The notes under the pieces are model-generated. The model was given only the letters and a program-made list of their open reading frames with translations. It had not been told where the DNA came from and made no database searches. A DNA stretch of 41,011 nt from an uncultured Bacteroides sp. (lineage in GTDB: Bacteria > Bacteroidota > Bacteroidia > Bacteroidales > Bacteroidaceae). Shown here in pieces: positions 27,117 to 35,542 of the stretch. Both the position numbers and the translations under genes were made by a program. Numbering within the stretch: position 1 is the first letter of the stretch; the number at the start of each line of letters is the position of its first letter. Location: NCBI GenBank assembly GCA_900551645.1, contig URWP01000001.1, forward strand, positions 1-41,011, given 5' to 3'.

Positions 27117-27139
27117 ATCGTTGTAAAGGTTTAATTGGT

Positions 27140-29416
27140 TTATTTCAGGTAATCTTCAAAATAACGGGTGATATGTTCATGCAGGTGTACCCGATCTCTT
27201 CCCATCATGTTGTGTCCGTCTTCCGGATAAATGAACAGGTCCGGATGGGTACCGGCTTCGATGCAGGCGCGCAGGAAAGTATAGGTGTGCTGCGGTACAC
27301 ACGTCGGGTCTGTTCCACCGATGATGACCTGCAGACGGCCTTTCAGGTTACCGGCCTTTTCGCGGAGATTAGATTTTTTATAACCTTCCGGATTGTCTTG
27401 CGGACTGTCCATATAACGTTCGCCGTACATTACTTCGTACAGGTGCCAGTCAATAACCGGACCGCCGGCTACTCCTACCTTGAAGATTTCCGGATAAGTC
27501 AGCATCAGGTTAGTGGTCATGAAGCCTCCAAAGCTCCAACCGTGTACGCCGATTTTGTCTGCATCTACATAAGGTAGCGATTGCAGGAATTTGGCTCCTT
27601 CTACCTGGTCTTTCATTTCTTCTTCACCCAGGTGGCGGAAGGTGCAGTTCTCGAAGTTCAATCCGCGGTTATCGCTGCCACGGCTGTCTACCGTAAGCAT
27701 GACATATCCTTTTTGAGCCATGTACAGGTCCCATCCACGGGCATCGTAGAAGCGGTTGTTATGAATCAGTTGGGCATGCGGGCCACCGTATACATAAATG
27801 ATGGCCGGATATTTTTTATTTGGATCGAAGTTGACCGGTTTGATAAGACGGTAATAAAGGTCTGTCTTACCATCAGCCGATTTCAAAGTACCCAGCGTGA
27901 TTTCCGGCAAGTTGTAGTTTTCAATCAGCGGGTCGGTAGCGGTCAGCAGTACGGTACCCTTTTTTCCGTTGGTCGGCAACAGGCTGATTTCACGTGGAAC
28001 ACTGAACGAATTGAAGTTGTCTATCACATAAGTACCACTGGCTGATAACTGGGCGTAGTGCATACCGTCTTCCTTGCCGATTAAGGTACGTTTCCCGTCG
28101 TTTACATTGACGGTGAAGATATTGGTTTGTAACGGAGAGATTTCCGTACTTCCGATGATGACCTGTTTCTTGGCCGGATTGAATCCCAATACCTGCTGTA
28201 CCAGCCAGTCGCCTTGGGTCAATGGAGTCACTTTGAGTGATTCCTTGTAGGTTCCTCCTGCTTTTGCTTCTTTTTCAACCGGAGTGATTTCGGATGCTGT
28301 ATCGAACAGATACAGATGGTTGAAACCGTCCCGTTGGCTTTGATACAGGAATTTACTGCTGTCCCATGGCAGGAAAATCAGCGGTTGCTGAGGTTCTACG
28401 TATTTCGGATGGGTTTCTTCATAGAGAACAGCTTCTTTCGCACCGGTTTCAGCATTGTAACGCACCAGTTGTGCATGGTTCTGGTCGCGGTTCAGTTCAA
28501 TGACGTAGATGTTTTTTTCATCGGGTGACCAGCTGATGTTGGTGAAATAGCGGTCGGTCGGGTCGCCTGCCTGCAGGTATACCGTTTTGCCGGATGCTAT
28601 GTTATAAACACCTACTGTTACCTGATGGCTGGTCATACCTGCCATCGGATATTTGTCCGGTTCGAAGGTAGCGATGCGGGTAGAGGTATTTACTTGCGGA
28701 TAATCAGTTACCATACTCTGGTCCATGCGATAAAATGCCAGATAAGTACCTTTCGGGCTCCAGAAAGTACCTTTGTAGATACCGAATTCGTTGCGGTGTA
28801 CGGCCTGTCCGTATACGATGTCATGCAGTTTTTCATTGTCTTTCTTCGGGCTGACAGCCTGGCTGTTTGCACCCTGGTGGGCAATGTACAGGTGGTCGCC
28901 GGCTGTATAGGCCAGGTAACCGTTGGCTTTGCAGAAATCGTAGTTGGTAGCTCCCTGTTCCGGAATACGGAATAGGTTGGTAATCTGTTTCTTTCCGAAG
29001 TCATAGAAAAACATGTAGTTTTCGCTGATTTGTTCGTTGCCTGCTTTGCCGTAGAGCAGGATGACTTTCCGGTCACCCCATGGCAGTGAAGCGCCGGACA
29101 AAGTACGCAGCGGTTTGATGGAATATTCCGGCTTATACGGCAGGTTGTTGCCGGACAAGGCTGCGTTAATCTCTTCCAGTGTGACGAGCGGTTTTTCTTT
29201 GCCGTTCTTTAAATCAATTTGTTGGATAGCCTCCACATCGGTACGGACACAGACGTCTCCCCACCATTGCAGGCCGGGCATTGATTTAGGCACCAGGTTG
29301 AAATAGTTGTCTCCACCCGGAATGACATCTTCCAGGGTAAATGCCTTTTTTTCTTGTGCGGTAGCGCTCAGTGCCATCATACAGCAAAACAATATGAAAT
29401 GGAATACGCGTTTCAT
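27140..29416 (-). CDS. S9 family prolyl peptidase (DPP IV-like)
   Basis: Exported serine peptidase removing dipeptides or tripeptides after proline or alanine. The 758-aa protein has a signal peptide (FILFCCMMALSATAQ), an N-terminal eight-bladed propeller (DPPIV_N; for example YGTFWSPKGTYLAFYRMDQS-type blocks) and a C-terminal alpha/beta-hydrolase domain. The catalytic serine is in HGWSFGGFM, the acid probably in IGGTDPTCVPQ and the histidine in EDGHNMMG. YVYGGPHAQLIHN is the oxyanion-loop region. It is 16 bases after rlmL and 23 before purD. It may be a dipeptidyl peptidase IV or a prolyl tripeptidyl peptidase; the sequence does not decide between them by eye. Confidence 0.92.
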   Translation of the reverse strand: MKRVFHFILFCCMMALSATAQEKKAFTLEDVIPGGDNYFNLVPKSMPGLQWWGDVCVRTDVEAIQQIDLKNGKEKPLVTLEEINAALSGNNLPYKPEYSIKPLRTLSGASLPWGDRKVILLYGKAGNEQISENYMFFYDFGKKQITNLFRIPEQGATNYDFCKANGYLAYTAGDHLYIAHQGANSQAVSPKKDNEKLHDIVYGQAVHRNEFGIYKGTFWSPKGTYLAFYRMDQSMVTDYPQVNTSTRIATFEPDKYPMAGMTSHQVTVGVYNIASGKTVYLQAGDPTDRYFTNISWSPDEKNIYVIELNRDQNHAQLVRYNAETGAKEAVLYEETHPKYVEPQQPLIFLPWDSSKFLYQSQRDGFNHLYLFDTASEITPVEKEAKAGGTYKESLKVTPLTQGDWLVQQVLGFNPAKKQVIIGSTEISPLQTNIFTVNVNDGKRTLIGKEDGMHYAQLSASGTYVIDNFNSFSVPREISLLPTNGKKGTVLLTATDPLIENYNLPEITLGTLKSADGKTDLYYRLIKPVNFDPNKKYPAIIYVYGGPHAQLIHNNRFYDARGWDLYMAQKGYVMLTVDSRGSDNRGLNFENCTFRHLGEEEMKDQVEGAKFLQSLPYVDADKIGVHGWSFGGFMTTNLMLTYPEIFKVGVAGGPVIDWHLYEVMYGERYMDSPQDNPEGYKKSNLREKAGNLKGRLQVIIGGTDPTCVPQHTYTFLRACIEAGTHPDLFIYPEDGHNMMGRDRVHLHEHITRYFEDYLK

Positions 29417-29432
29417 GAATTATCGGGTTTTA

Positions 29433-30944
29433 TCAATCTTCGTTCAATTCTTCTTTTTTCTTGCGCAAATCGTGCATATACTGTACACGGGGGCCTGGCT
29501 TGGGACGTCCGTCATCCGTACTTGGACGTTTCGGGCGTGGATTTTCCTCGTCTTTGTAACGGAATTTATTGCGTCGTTCCCGGTCTTCGCGGAATCCTTC
29601 CTTGCGGTCTTTTCGGAAACCTTCTTTGCGATCACGGAATCCTCCTTTGCGTTCATCGCGTTCATCTTCATTCCGTCTGCTACGGCCTTCATAACGTTTG
29701 TTACGGTCGTAATTGGCTTTTTCTGCTGTCATACGTGGACGTTTGAACGGTTTGTTTTCGTTTCCTTCCCGTTTGGGCTTGAGTTCGTTATTGTCACTGC
29801 GGAAATCTTTGAATTTACCGTCGAAAAGTTGGTATTTGCGGAGTTGGCATTCCAGGGCACCGTTGAACAGAGGTACCTTTACAGAGGCTTTCAAGCCAAT
29901 TTGGTCGAAACATTCGTCACGGTAGCTCAGAATCCAGGCATCGTTACCGGCAAAGGCATGTTTCAAGCGTTCACCGATCATCTGATACAGTCCCAACAAG
30001 TCTTCCGACGAGATTCGTTCCCCGTAAGGCGGGTTCATGATGATAATGCTCTTTTCTGAAGGCTGTTCGAACTGCTGGAACGGCTGTATAGCTAATACAA
30101 CATCCTTGCTGACGCCTGCTGCCTTTACGTTGTGGGTAGCGATTTCGTTTGCCTTCGGGTTATTGTCGTACCCATATATCTTGTGTGTGAATTCTTTTTC
30201 CTGTGAATCGTCGTTATAGATGGAGTCGAACAGTTCCTGATCGAAGTCTTTCCATTTTTCGAAGCCATATTCCTTGCGGAACACACCCGGAGCAATGTTG
30301 CGGGCAATCAGAGCTGCTTCGATAGGTATGGTACCTGAACCGCACATCGGGTCAATCAGGTCGCATTCCCCGCGCCAGCCGGTCATCAGGATGATACCTG
30401 CAGCCAGTACTTCGTTCAACGGAGCTTCTACCTGTTCCTGACGGTAGCCGCGGCGATGCAATGATTCACCGGAACTGTCAAGTGAAAGGGTACACTGGTT
30501 CTCGGCTATGTGGATGTTGATGGACAGGTCCGGGTTATTGATACGTACAGACGGACGGTTGCCGGTCTTTTCGCGGAAATAGTCGACAATCGCATCTTTT
30601 ACTTTATAAGCCACGAACTTGGAATGACGGAACTCGGTTGAGAAGACTACGGCATCTACGGCAAAGCTGCTCATGTTGTCCAGATAGTTTTCCCAGGCTA
30701 TGCTTTTTACGGCATCGTATACTTCGTCTGCTGTCTGGGCAGTAAAATGTTTGATGGGTTTCAGGATACGGATGGCGGTACGCAGGCAGAAATTGGCTTT
30801 ATACACCATAGCTTTGTCGCCTGTAAAAGAAACCATGCGGCGTCCGATTTCAATGTTGCTCGCTCCTAACTCGGTGAGTTCTTGTGCCAACACTTCTTCC
30901 AGCCCTTGGAAGGTTTTGGCTATCAGCTCGAATTCTTGATTCAT
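29433..30944 (-). CDS. rlmL: THUMP-domain 23S rRNA guanine-N2 methyltransferase (RlmL-like) with basic tail
   Basis: SAM-dependent methyltransferase of the RlmL/TrmN group, modifying 23S rRNA. The 503-aa protein has an N-terminal ferredoxin-like/THUMP region (1-160), then the catalytic domain with LIDPMCGSGTIPIEAALIA and the target-base motif NPPYGERI (about 300). After about residue 380 it changes to a tail of about 120 residues made almost only of Lys, Arg, Asp, Glu, Gly and Phe, with a repeated GFRxDRKE unit. That tail looks like a disordered RNA-binding extension. It is the first gene of a six-gene operon with its own promoter. The methyltransferase call is sure; the target nucleotide (G2445 in Escherichia coli) is by homology. 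Confidence 0.9.
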   Translation of the reverse strand: MNQEFELIAKTFQGLEEVLAQELTELGASNIEIGRRMVSFTGDKAMVYKANFCLRTAIRILKPIKHFTAQTADEVYDAVKSIAWENYLDNMSSFAVDAVVFSTEFRHSKFVAYKVKDAIVDYFREKTGNRPSVRINNPDLSINIHIAENQCTLSLDSSGESLHRRGYRQEQVEAPLNEVLAAGIILMTGWRGECDLIDPMCGSGTIPIEAALIARNIAPGVFRKEYGFEKWKDFDQELFDSIYNDDSQEKEFTHKIYGYDNNPKANEIATHNVKAAGVSKDVVLAIQPFQQFEQPSEKSIIIMNPPYGERISSEDLLGLYQMIGERLKHAFAGNDAWILSYRDECFDQIGLKASVKVPLFNGALECQLRKYQLFDGKFKDFRSDNNELKPKREGNENKPFKRPRMTAEKANYDRNKRYEGRSRRNEDERDERKGGFRDRKEGFRKDRKEGFREDRERRNKFRYKDEENPRPKRPSTDDGRPKPGPRVQYMHDLRKKKEELNED

Positions 30945-30977
30945 GTTGATTTAATTACGTAATTTCAAATGATTGTG

Positions 30978-31008
30978 CAAAAATAGGTATTTTCAGTCAG
31001 TCGGTCAA
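30978..31008 (-). promoter_or_regulatory. Promoter of the rlmL-mnmD operon
   Basis: On the minus strand TTGA (complement of 31005-31008), 19 bases, then TATTTTTG (complement of 30978-30985), a match to the Bacteroidetes consensus with one doubtful base in the -33 element. It lies about 35 bases before the rlmL ATG. No terminator is seen between cysE and this point, so read-through from cysE is possible. Confidence 0.6.
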
Positions 31009-31054
31009 CTGTTTGTACATAAAATGCTTGGTATGACGGCTGTTTGTGAATAGC

Positions 31055-31960
31055 TTAGAAATCCTTGCTTTTCCGTTGTACGATGCGGGCTCCCGGTTCT
31101 ACGCTTTCCGTTACCCAGATGTTACCGCCGATGGTAGCTCCTTTACCGATGGTGATACGCCCCAGAATGGTAGCGTTGGAATAGACAATGACATCGTCTT
31201 CCAGAATGGGGTGGCGAGGGATTCCTTTGATAGGGTTTCCGTTGTCGTCCAACGGGAAACTTTTTGCTCCCAAGGTGACTCCCTGATACAGTTTGACATT
31301 GTTTCCGATGATGCAGGTCGCACCAATGACAACTCCTGTTCCGTGGTCGATGGTGAAGTGGTGTCCTATCTGTGCGCCCGGATGAATATCGATACCCGTT
31401 TCCGAGTGTGCCATTTCGGTGATGATGCGCGGAATAAGTGGAATATTCAGTTTATACAGTTCGTGAGCAATCCGGTAATTCGTGATGGCACGGATAATCG
31501 GATAACAGCAGATGATTTCACCGAAACAGGTGGCTGCCGGATCACCATAATAGGCGGCTTCCACATCGGTAGCCAGAATTTGCCGCATTTCGGGCAAGCG
31601 ACTGATGAATTCGGCAGCAAGTTTGGCCGATGTGGCACGGCAGGGAGATTCATATTCCTGGATGCCAGAGTTTTCCACACCGAAACAGAGCCCGGCTTGA
31701 ATCTGGTCGGTCAGCAGTTCAAAGAGTTCTTCAATATTTACTCCAATGTGGTAGTTGATGGTCTGGCTGTTGATGGTGGAATTTCCAAAATATCCCGGAA
31801 AGAGGATGGAACGGGCCAGTTCTACGATGCGTTGCAGCGATTTTCCCGATGGAAGTGGTTCTCCTTCCCTGTGCTGGTGGAATAGTCCTTGATAGGATTG
31901 GCTGTCTGATAGCTCGTCCACCGCCTTAGTCAGTATGTGTGTATAATCTAACGGACTCAT
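31055..31960 (-). CDS. cysE: Serine O-acetyltransferase
   Basis: Makes O-acetylserine from serine and acetyl-CoA, the first step of cysteine synthesis. From ATG 31960 it is 301 aa: an N-terminal helical domain (1-165; VEAAYYGDPAA, YPIIRAITNYRIAHELY) and a left-handed beta-helix of hexapeptide repeats. The active-site region is DIHPGAQIGHHFTIDHGTGVVIG, followed by LYQGVTLGAKSF and ATILGRITIGKGATIGGN. The long N-terminal form is common in Bacteroidetes. The frame extends to 32008 over the promoter; 31960 is preferred because the -7 box lies at 31984-31991. Confidence 0.93.
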   Translation of the reverse strand: MSPLDYTHILTKAVDELSDSQSYQGLFHQHREGEPLPSGKSLQRIVELARSILFPGYFGNSTINSQTINYHIGVNIEELFELLTDQIQAGLCFGVENSGIQEYESPCRATSAKLAAEFISRLPEMRQILATDVEAAYYGDPAATCFGEIICCYPIIRAITNYRIAHELYKLNIPLIPRIITEMAHSETGIDIHPGAQIGHHFTIDHGTGVVIGATCIIGNNVKLYQGVTLGAKSFPLDDNGNPIKGIPRHPILEDDVIVYSNATILGRITIGKGATIGGNIWVTESVEPGARIVQRKSKDF

Positions 31961-31983
31961 AATGCTTTGTTTCTGATAATTGG

Positions 31984-31991
31984 CAAAGGTA
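31984..31991 (-). promoter_or_regulatory. Minus 7 box of the cysE promoter
   Basis: TACCTTTG on the minus strand, a perfect TAnnTTTG, about 24 bases from the cysE ATG. The -33 region is not TTTG, so the call rests on one element plus position. Confidence 0.55.
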
Positions 31992-32069
31992 CGAAAAAAT
32001 TGATGCATTGGGCTTTTCCCTCCTGAAAATGTATGCGATTACACCGTTGATATATTTGCTGGAAAAATG

Positions 32070-32147
32070 TCCGGTTGTTTGATTTAAAACGAACGGATGT
32101 TTTACTGAAGATGTCCGTTTGTTTTGTCTGATACGTCCGTTCGTTTT
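32070..32147. repeat. Repeated GTCCGTTTGTTT-type element in a divergent intergenic region
   Basis: Three same-direction copies of a TCCGNTNGTTT element (TCCGGTTGTTT 32070-32080, TCCGTTTGTTTT 32114-32125, TCCGTTCGTTTT 32136-32147) and one inverted copy, AAAACGAACGGA (32086-32097), which is the exact reverse complement of the third copy. They lie between the divergent cysE and 32246 promoters, upstream of both. The arrangement suggests a multi-site operator or a DNA/RNA hairpin; nothing else is seen in this 285-base gap apart from the promoters. Confidence 0.6.
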
Positions 32148-32198
32148 TTACCGGTCTTTTTCCTGGGCCGTTTTTATGTGTTCTTTAGGAATCTTTTA

Positions 32199-32206
32199 TA
32201 CCTTTG
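32199..32206 (+). promoter_or_regulatory. Minus 7 box for the 32246 operon
   Basis: TACCTTTG, a perfect TAnnTTTG, ending 39 bases before the ATG at 32246. No clear TTTG is present 19-21 bases upstream. The repeated elements at 32070-32147 lie roughly 65-145 bases upstream of the expected transcription start. Confidence 0.5.
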
Positions 32207-32245
32207 GGCGTTTATACGAAACACTGGAATTTTTAAAGAAGCTAC

Positions 32246-34018
32246 ATGGATACTTGGAAAAAACATGTCATGAGTGGGGGAGGCTGGTTACTGTTGGGAT
32301 TAGCGGTAGCCGGTTATTGCCAGTCTTTTTTGGCCTATCATTTCTTTTATCAGGAACAGTTTTACATGTTCCGCTTCAGTAAGGAATATGCTGCCGATAC
32401 CTTGTGGCAGGTAGGAGGTGCAACTGCTTATCTGGCTGCTTTCGTTGTCCAGTTTTTTCTGATACCTTTTATCGGACCGCTGGTGATGGGGGTGTCGGTC
32501 GTATCTTTAGGCTGGTTGATGCAGTGTGTCTGGAGAAAAGTGTCTGCGGCCTGTTCTCTTCCGCTGCTGTATCTGTTGCCGGGTATCTGTGTGGTCTGGG
32601 CTTGTATAGATTTTAATTATCATGTCGATGGAGTGCTGAGTCTGATACTGGCTTTGACTTGTCTGAACGGTTATTTACGGATAAGTCGTTTCTGCTGGCG
32701 GATGGTATATGGATCTGTTACTGCATGGGTGGGATATCTGTTGGCGGGCCCTCACCTGCTGTTGGCTGTGATAGCGGCTGTGCTTTGGGAAATTTGTTGC
32801 GGAAAGAGCCGGTGGAAAGGAGGAAGCCTGTTGCTGATTCCTTGGGGATTCGGACTCCCTTTGCTGCTATATGGTCTGGGATGGGGCGGAGAATGGCGTT
32901 TGTTGGCAACTCCCGATGCTTATTATCATCCGTTGCTGCTTTCTCAGAAAGTCAATTACCTGCCGGGAATTTTTGTATTGCTGAACGTGTTGGTTGCCTG
33001 TGTACTGCACCGGAACAGGAAATCGTTGTCCGGGTGGAAGTCTTGGGCTTCTTGGGGAATACAGGTATGTCTGTTGGCTGGAATTTTCCATCAGGGTATC
33101 AGGCACTATAACAATGCCAGAAATTATGAAATCAAGGTATTGGATTATTACAGTCGTACCGGACAGTGGCAGCAGATGCTCGATTATCCGGGCTTGCGTG
33201 CCGGACAGAATGCCATGCATGCCTGTTATCAGAATCTGGCTCTTTCTCATCTTGGTAAGTTGGGAGATGAACTATTCTACTATTCGCAGTGTGGAAGATG
33301 GGGAGCAGTCATTTCCTGGAATAAAACGGTTAATGCTTCCATGCTGTTGAGCGATGTCTATTATCAGATGGGAAACCTTGCTCTGGCTCAGGAAATGGCT
33401 TTCGAGGGGATGATTGCTTCGGAACGGGCGGTGAATCCGCGTCTGTTGTTACGTTTGGTACAGACTAATTTGATTGGTGGCAATGATGCGGTGGCCGAGA
33501 AATACATATCGTTACTGGAAGAAACCTGCATGTATGCGGAACAGGCCGGCGCTTACCGTCGTTTCCTGCATCATCCGGAGTTACTCCGTGCTGATGAAGA
33601 ACTGGGGGATCGGCAAGCCTGTGTACAGCATGTTTCGGGGCTGACGAATTCACAGAAAGCGGCAGTGGACCTGTTTCAGCTGGTCCGCTCAAATCCCGAA
33701 TATCGGCCGGCTTTTCAGTATTGCGGAGCTATTTGTCTGTTATGTAAGGATTTGAAGTCCTTTGGTGAGTTGATGGAATGTTGGAAGCAAGCAGAAACAG
33801 GTTATTCTTTGCCGGTCGCTTTTCAGGAAGCATGGGTCTTTATGCATGCCGATGAGCCGGATACTTGGGCAACATACGGTGTGTCGGAAGAAGTGGCCGG
33901 ACGTTTTAGGGAATATAGCGGACAGTTTTCTACCGGTCGGCAGGATAATAGTCTGGCCTATCGGTTGCAGAATCGTTTTGGAGATACTTTTTGGTTTTAT
34001 TACATGTTTACGAAATAA
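32246..34018 (+). CDS. Polytopic membrane protein with large C-terminal helical domain (DUF6057-like)
   Basis: The 590-aa protein has about eight to nine membrane helices in the first 290 residues (for example GWLLLGLAVAGYCQSFLAYH, AAFVVQFFLIPFIGPLVMGVSV, LLLIPWGFGLPLLLYGLG), then about 300 soluble residues rich in TPR-like helical pairs (LKVLDYYSRTGQWQQML-type; LLSDVYYQMGNLALAQEMAFEGM; NPEYRPAFQYCGAICLL). The layout recalls the Bacteroidetes family I remember as DUF6057, but I cannot verify that. The membrane half resembles glycosyltransferase-C type transporters/transferases only in its general shape. It is followed 11 bases later by the CxxCH/propeller lipoprotein gene, so the two products probably act together at the envelope. 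Function unknown. Confidence 0.8.
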   Translation: MDTWKKHVMSGGGWLLLGLAVAGYCQSFLAYHFFYQEQFYMFRFSKEYAADTLWQVGGATAYLAAFVVQFFLIPFIGPLVMGVSVVSLGWLMQCVWRKVSAACSLPLLYLLPGICVVWACIDFNYHVDGVLSLILALTCLNGYLRISRFCWRMVYGSVTAWVGYLLAGPHLLLAVIAAVLWEICCGKSRWKGGSLLLIPWGFGLPLLLYGLGWGGEWRLLATPDAYYHPLLLSQKVNYLPGIFVLLNVLVACVLHRNRKSLSGWKSWASWGIQVCLLAGIFHQGIRHYNNARNYEIKVLDYYSRTGQWQQMLDYPGLRAGQNAMHACYQNLALSHLGKLGDELFYYSQCGRWGAVISWNKTVNASMLLSDVYYQMGNLALAQEMAFEGMIASERAVNPRLLLRLVQTNLIGGNDAVAEKYISLLEETCMYAEQAGAYRRFLHHPELLRADEELGDRQACVQHVSGLTNSQKAAVDLFQLVRSNPEYRPAFQYCGAICLLCKDLKSFGELMECWKQAETGYSLPVAFQEAWVFMHADEPDTWATYGVSEEVAGRFREYSGQFSTGRQDNSLAYRLQNRFGDTFWFYYMFTK

Positions 34019-34029
34019 TAGAAAAACAG

Positions 34030-35505
34030 ATGATACAGAGTCGGTTCATATATTTATGGTTCCTGCTGTTGATTTTCATGGGAGCAGGATGTTCTTCGTC
34101 TGAGCCGGTGGCAGAAGAAATCTTGTCTGAGCAGCCGGCTATTTTCCCGGATTATCTGGATGTGACAATTCCGGCGAATATTGCTCCTTTGTGTTTCTGC
34201 CTGGAAACGGAAATTGGAGAAGAAGCTGTGGCAACCGTGTCTTGCGGAACGGAGAAACTGGTAGTCAGTTCCGGTAAAGACGGTTTTCGGATTCCAGAAA
34301 AGAAATGGAAACGGTTGTTGGAAATGGCGGTCGGGAAGGATCTGGAAGTGAAAGTATTTGTCAATCGACAGGGGAAATGGGTAGTCTATCAGCCTTTCCG
34401 ATGGCATGTCTCTACCGATAGGGTCGATCCGTATCTGGTGTATCGCCTTATAGAGCCTGGATATGAATTATGGAATACCATGGGTATTTATCAGCGTGAT
34501 TTGACCAGTTTCCGTCAGACGGCTATTCTGACCAATGAATCTACACAGCATAACTGTATGAATTGTCATTCGTTCCGTTCGCAAGACCCGTCGGAGATGC
34601 TGTTTCATATGCGTGCCAAGTTAGGAGGAACTTATCTGGCAGGAAAAGAGGGAGTAGAAAAGCTGGATACCAAGGTGAACGAGGATATCCAGACTTTGGT
34701 TTATCCGTCGTGGCATCCTTCTGGCAGTTATGTGGCTTTTTCGGTTAATCAGACACGTCAGGCCTTCCACATGAATCACTCCAACCGGATAGAGGTGTAC
34801 GATTCGGCATCGGATGTGGTGGTATATGATGTCCGTCGGCATGAGGTGGTGACAGATTCGTTGCTATCGGATTCCGGGGCTTTCGAAACTTTCCCGACTT
34901 TCTCTCCCGATGGGAAAATCCTTTATTTCTGTTCGGCAACGGCCCGGCCGATGCCTGCCGAGTTTGAACAGGTACGGTATAACTTGTGTGCCATCGGCTT
35001 CGACTCTGAAAATAGGAAGTTCGGGAATCAAGTGGATACTTTGTTTCAGGTCGATAATCTGAAAAAGAGTGTTTCTTTCCCTCGGGTATCGCCGGATGGC
35101 AGATTTCTGGTGTTTACGGCTGCCTCTTATGGTAATTTCTCTATCTGGCACAAGGATGCCGATTTGTACCTGATGGATTTGCATACCCGGAAATGTATTC
35201 CGATGACAGCTGCCAACAGTCGGGATGTAGAAAGTTATCATTCCTGGAGCAGTAACAGTCGGTGGCTGGTATTCAGCAGCCGTCGGATAGACGGGTTGTA
35301 TACTCATCCTTATCTGGTACATATCGATGCAAACGGTGTGTGCGGCAAGCCTTTTATAGTGCCGCAGGAGTCTCCGGATTTTTACCGGCGTTTCCTGTAT
35401 TCATTTAATATTCCGGAACTGGTGAAAGGAAAGGTAGAAGTAAATCGTCGGGAAGTGGTGGAAACGGCACATAGACCAGGAATTCCTGTAACATTGGGAA
35501 AATGA
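34030..35505 (+). CDS. TolB-like WD40/PD40 beta-propeller lipoprotein with CxxCH motif
   Basis: Envelope lipoprotein of 491 aa. The signal ends FMGAGC, with the lipidated Cys at 21. Residues about 40-130 form a beta-rich domain; CMNCH at 176-180 is a c-type haem-binding motif. From about 215 onward there are PD40-type propeller blades: YPSWHPSGSYVAFSVN, FPTFSPDGKILYFCSA, FPRVSPDGRFLVFTAA and YHSWSSNSRWLVFSS. The motif followed by SFRSQDPSEMLFHMRAKLGG looks like a short inserted cytochrome-like loop rather than a full cytochrome c domain. An in-frame ATG at 33991 overlaps the upstream gene; ATG 34030 puts the signal peptide first. Haem attachment and partners are inferred, not shown. Confidence 0.82.
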   Translation: MIQSRFIYLWFLLLIFMGAGCSSSEPVAEEILSEQPAIFPDYLDVTIPANIAPLCFCLETEIGEEAVATVSCGTEKLVVSSGKDGFRIPEKKWKRLLEMAVGKDLEVKVFVNRQGKWVVYQPFRWHVSTDRVDPYLVYRLIEPGYELWNTMGIYQRDLTSFRQTAILTNESTQHNCMNCHSFRSQDPSEMLFHMRAKLGGTYLAGKEGVEKLDTKVNEDIQTLVYPSWHPSGSYVAFSVNQTRQAFHMNHSNRIEVYDSASDVVVYDVRRHEVVTDSLLSDSGAFETFPTFSPDGKILYFCSATARPMPAEFEQVRYNLCAIGFDSENRKFGNQVDTLFQVDNLKKSVSFPRVSPDGRFLVFTAASYGNFSIWHKDADLYLMDLHTRKCIPMTAANSRDVESYHSWSSNSRWLVFSSRRIDGLYTHPYLVHIDANGVCGKPFIVPQESPDFYRRFLYSFNIPELVKGKVEVNRREVVETAHRPGIPVTLGK

Positions 35506-35542
35506 GTTCCTGTTTTTTGAATCATTAATCTTAATATATAAA

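Noticed and set aside
29307..30059. Plus-strand open frame of 250 codons opposite the rlmL tail and S9 start
   Set aside because: It is the antisense of the low-complexity charged tail (giving a Phe/Ala/Val-rich fake membrane protein) and has no promoter; rlmL is well supported on the other strand.
31046..31885. Plus-strand open frame of 279 codons
   Set aside because: Entirely antisense to cysE, whose hexapeptide repeats and active-site motif are clear; it has no recognisable domain.
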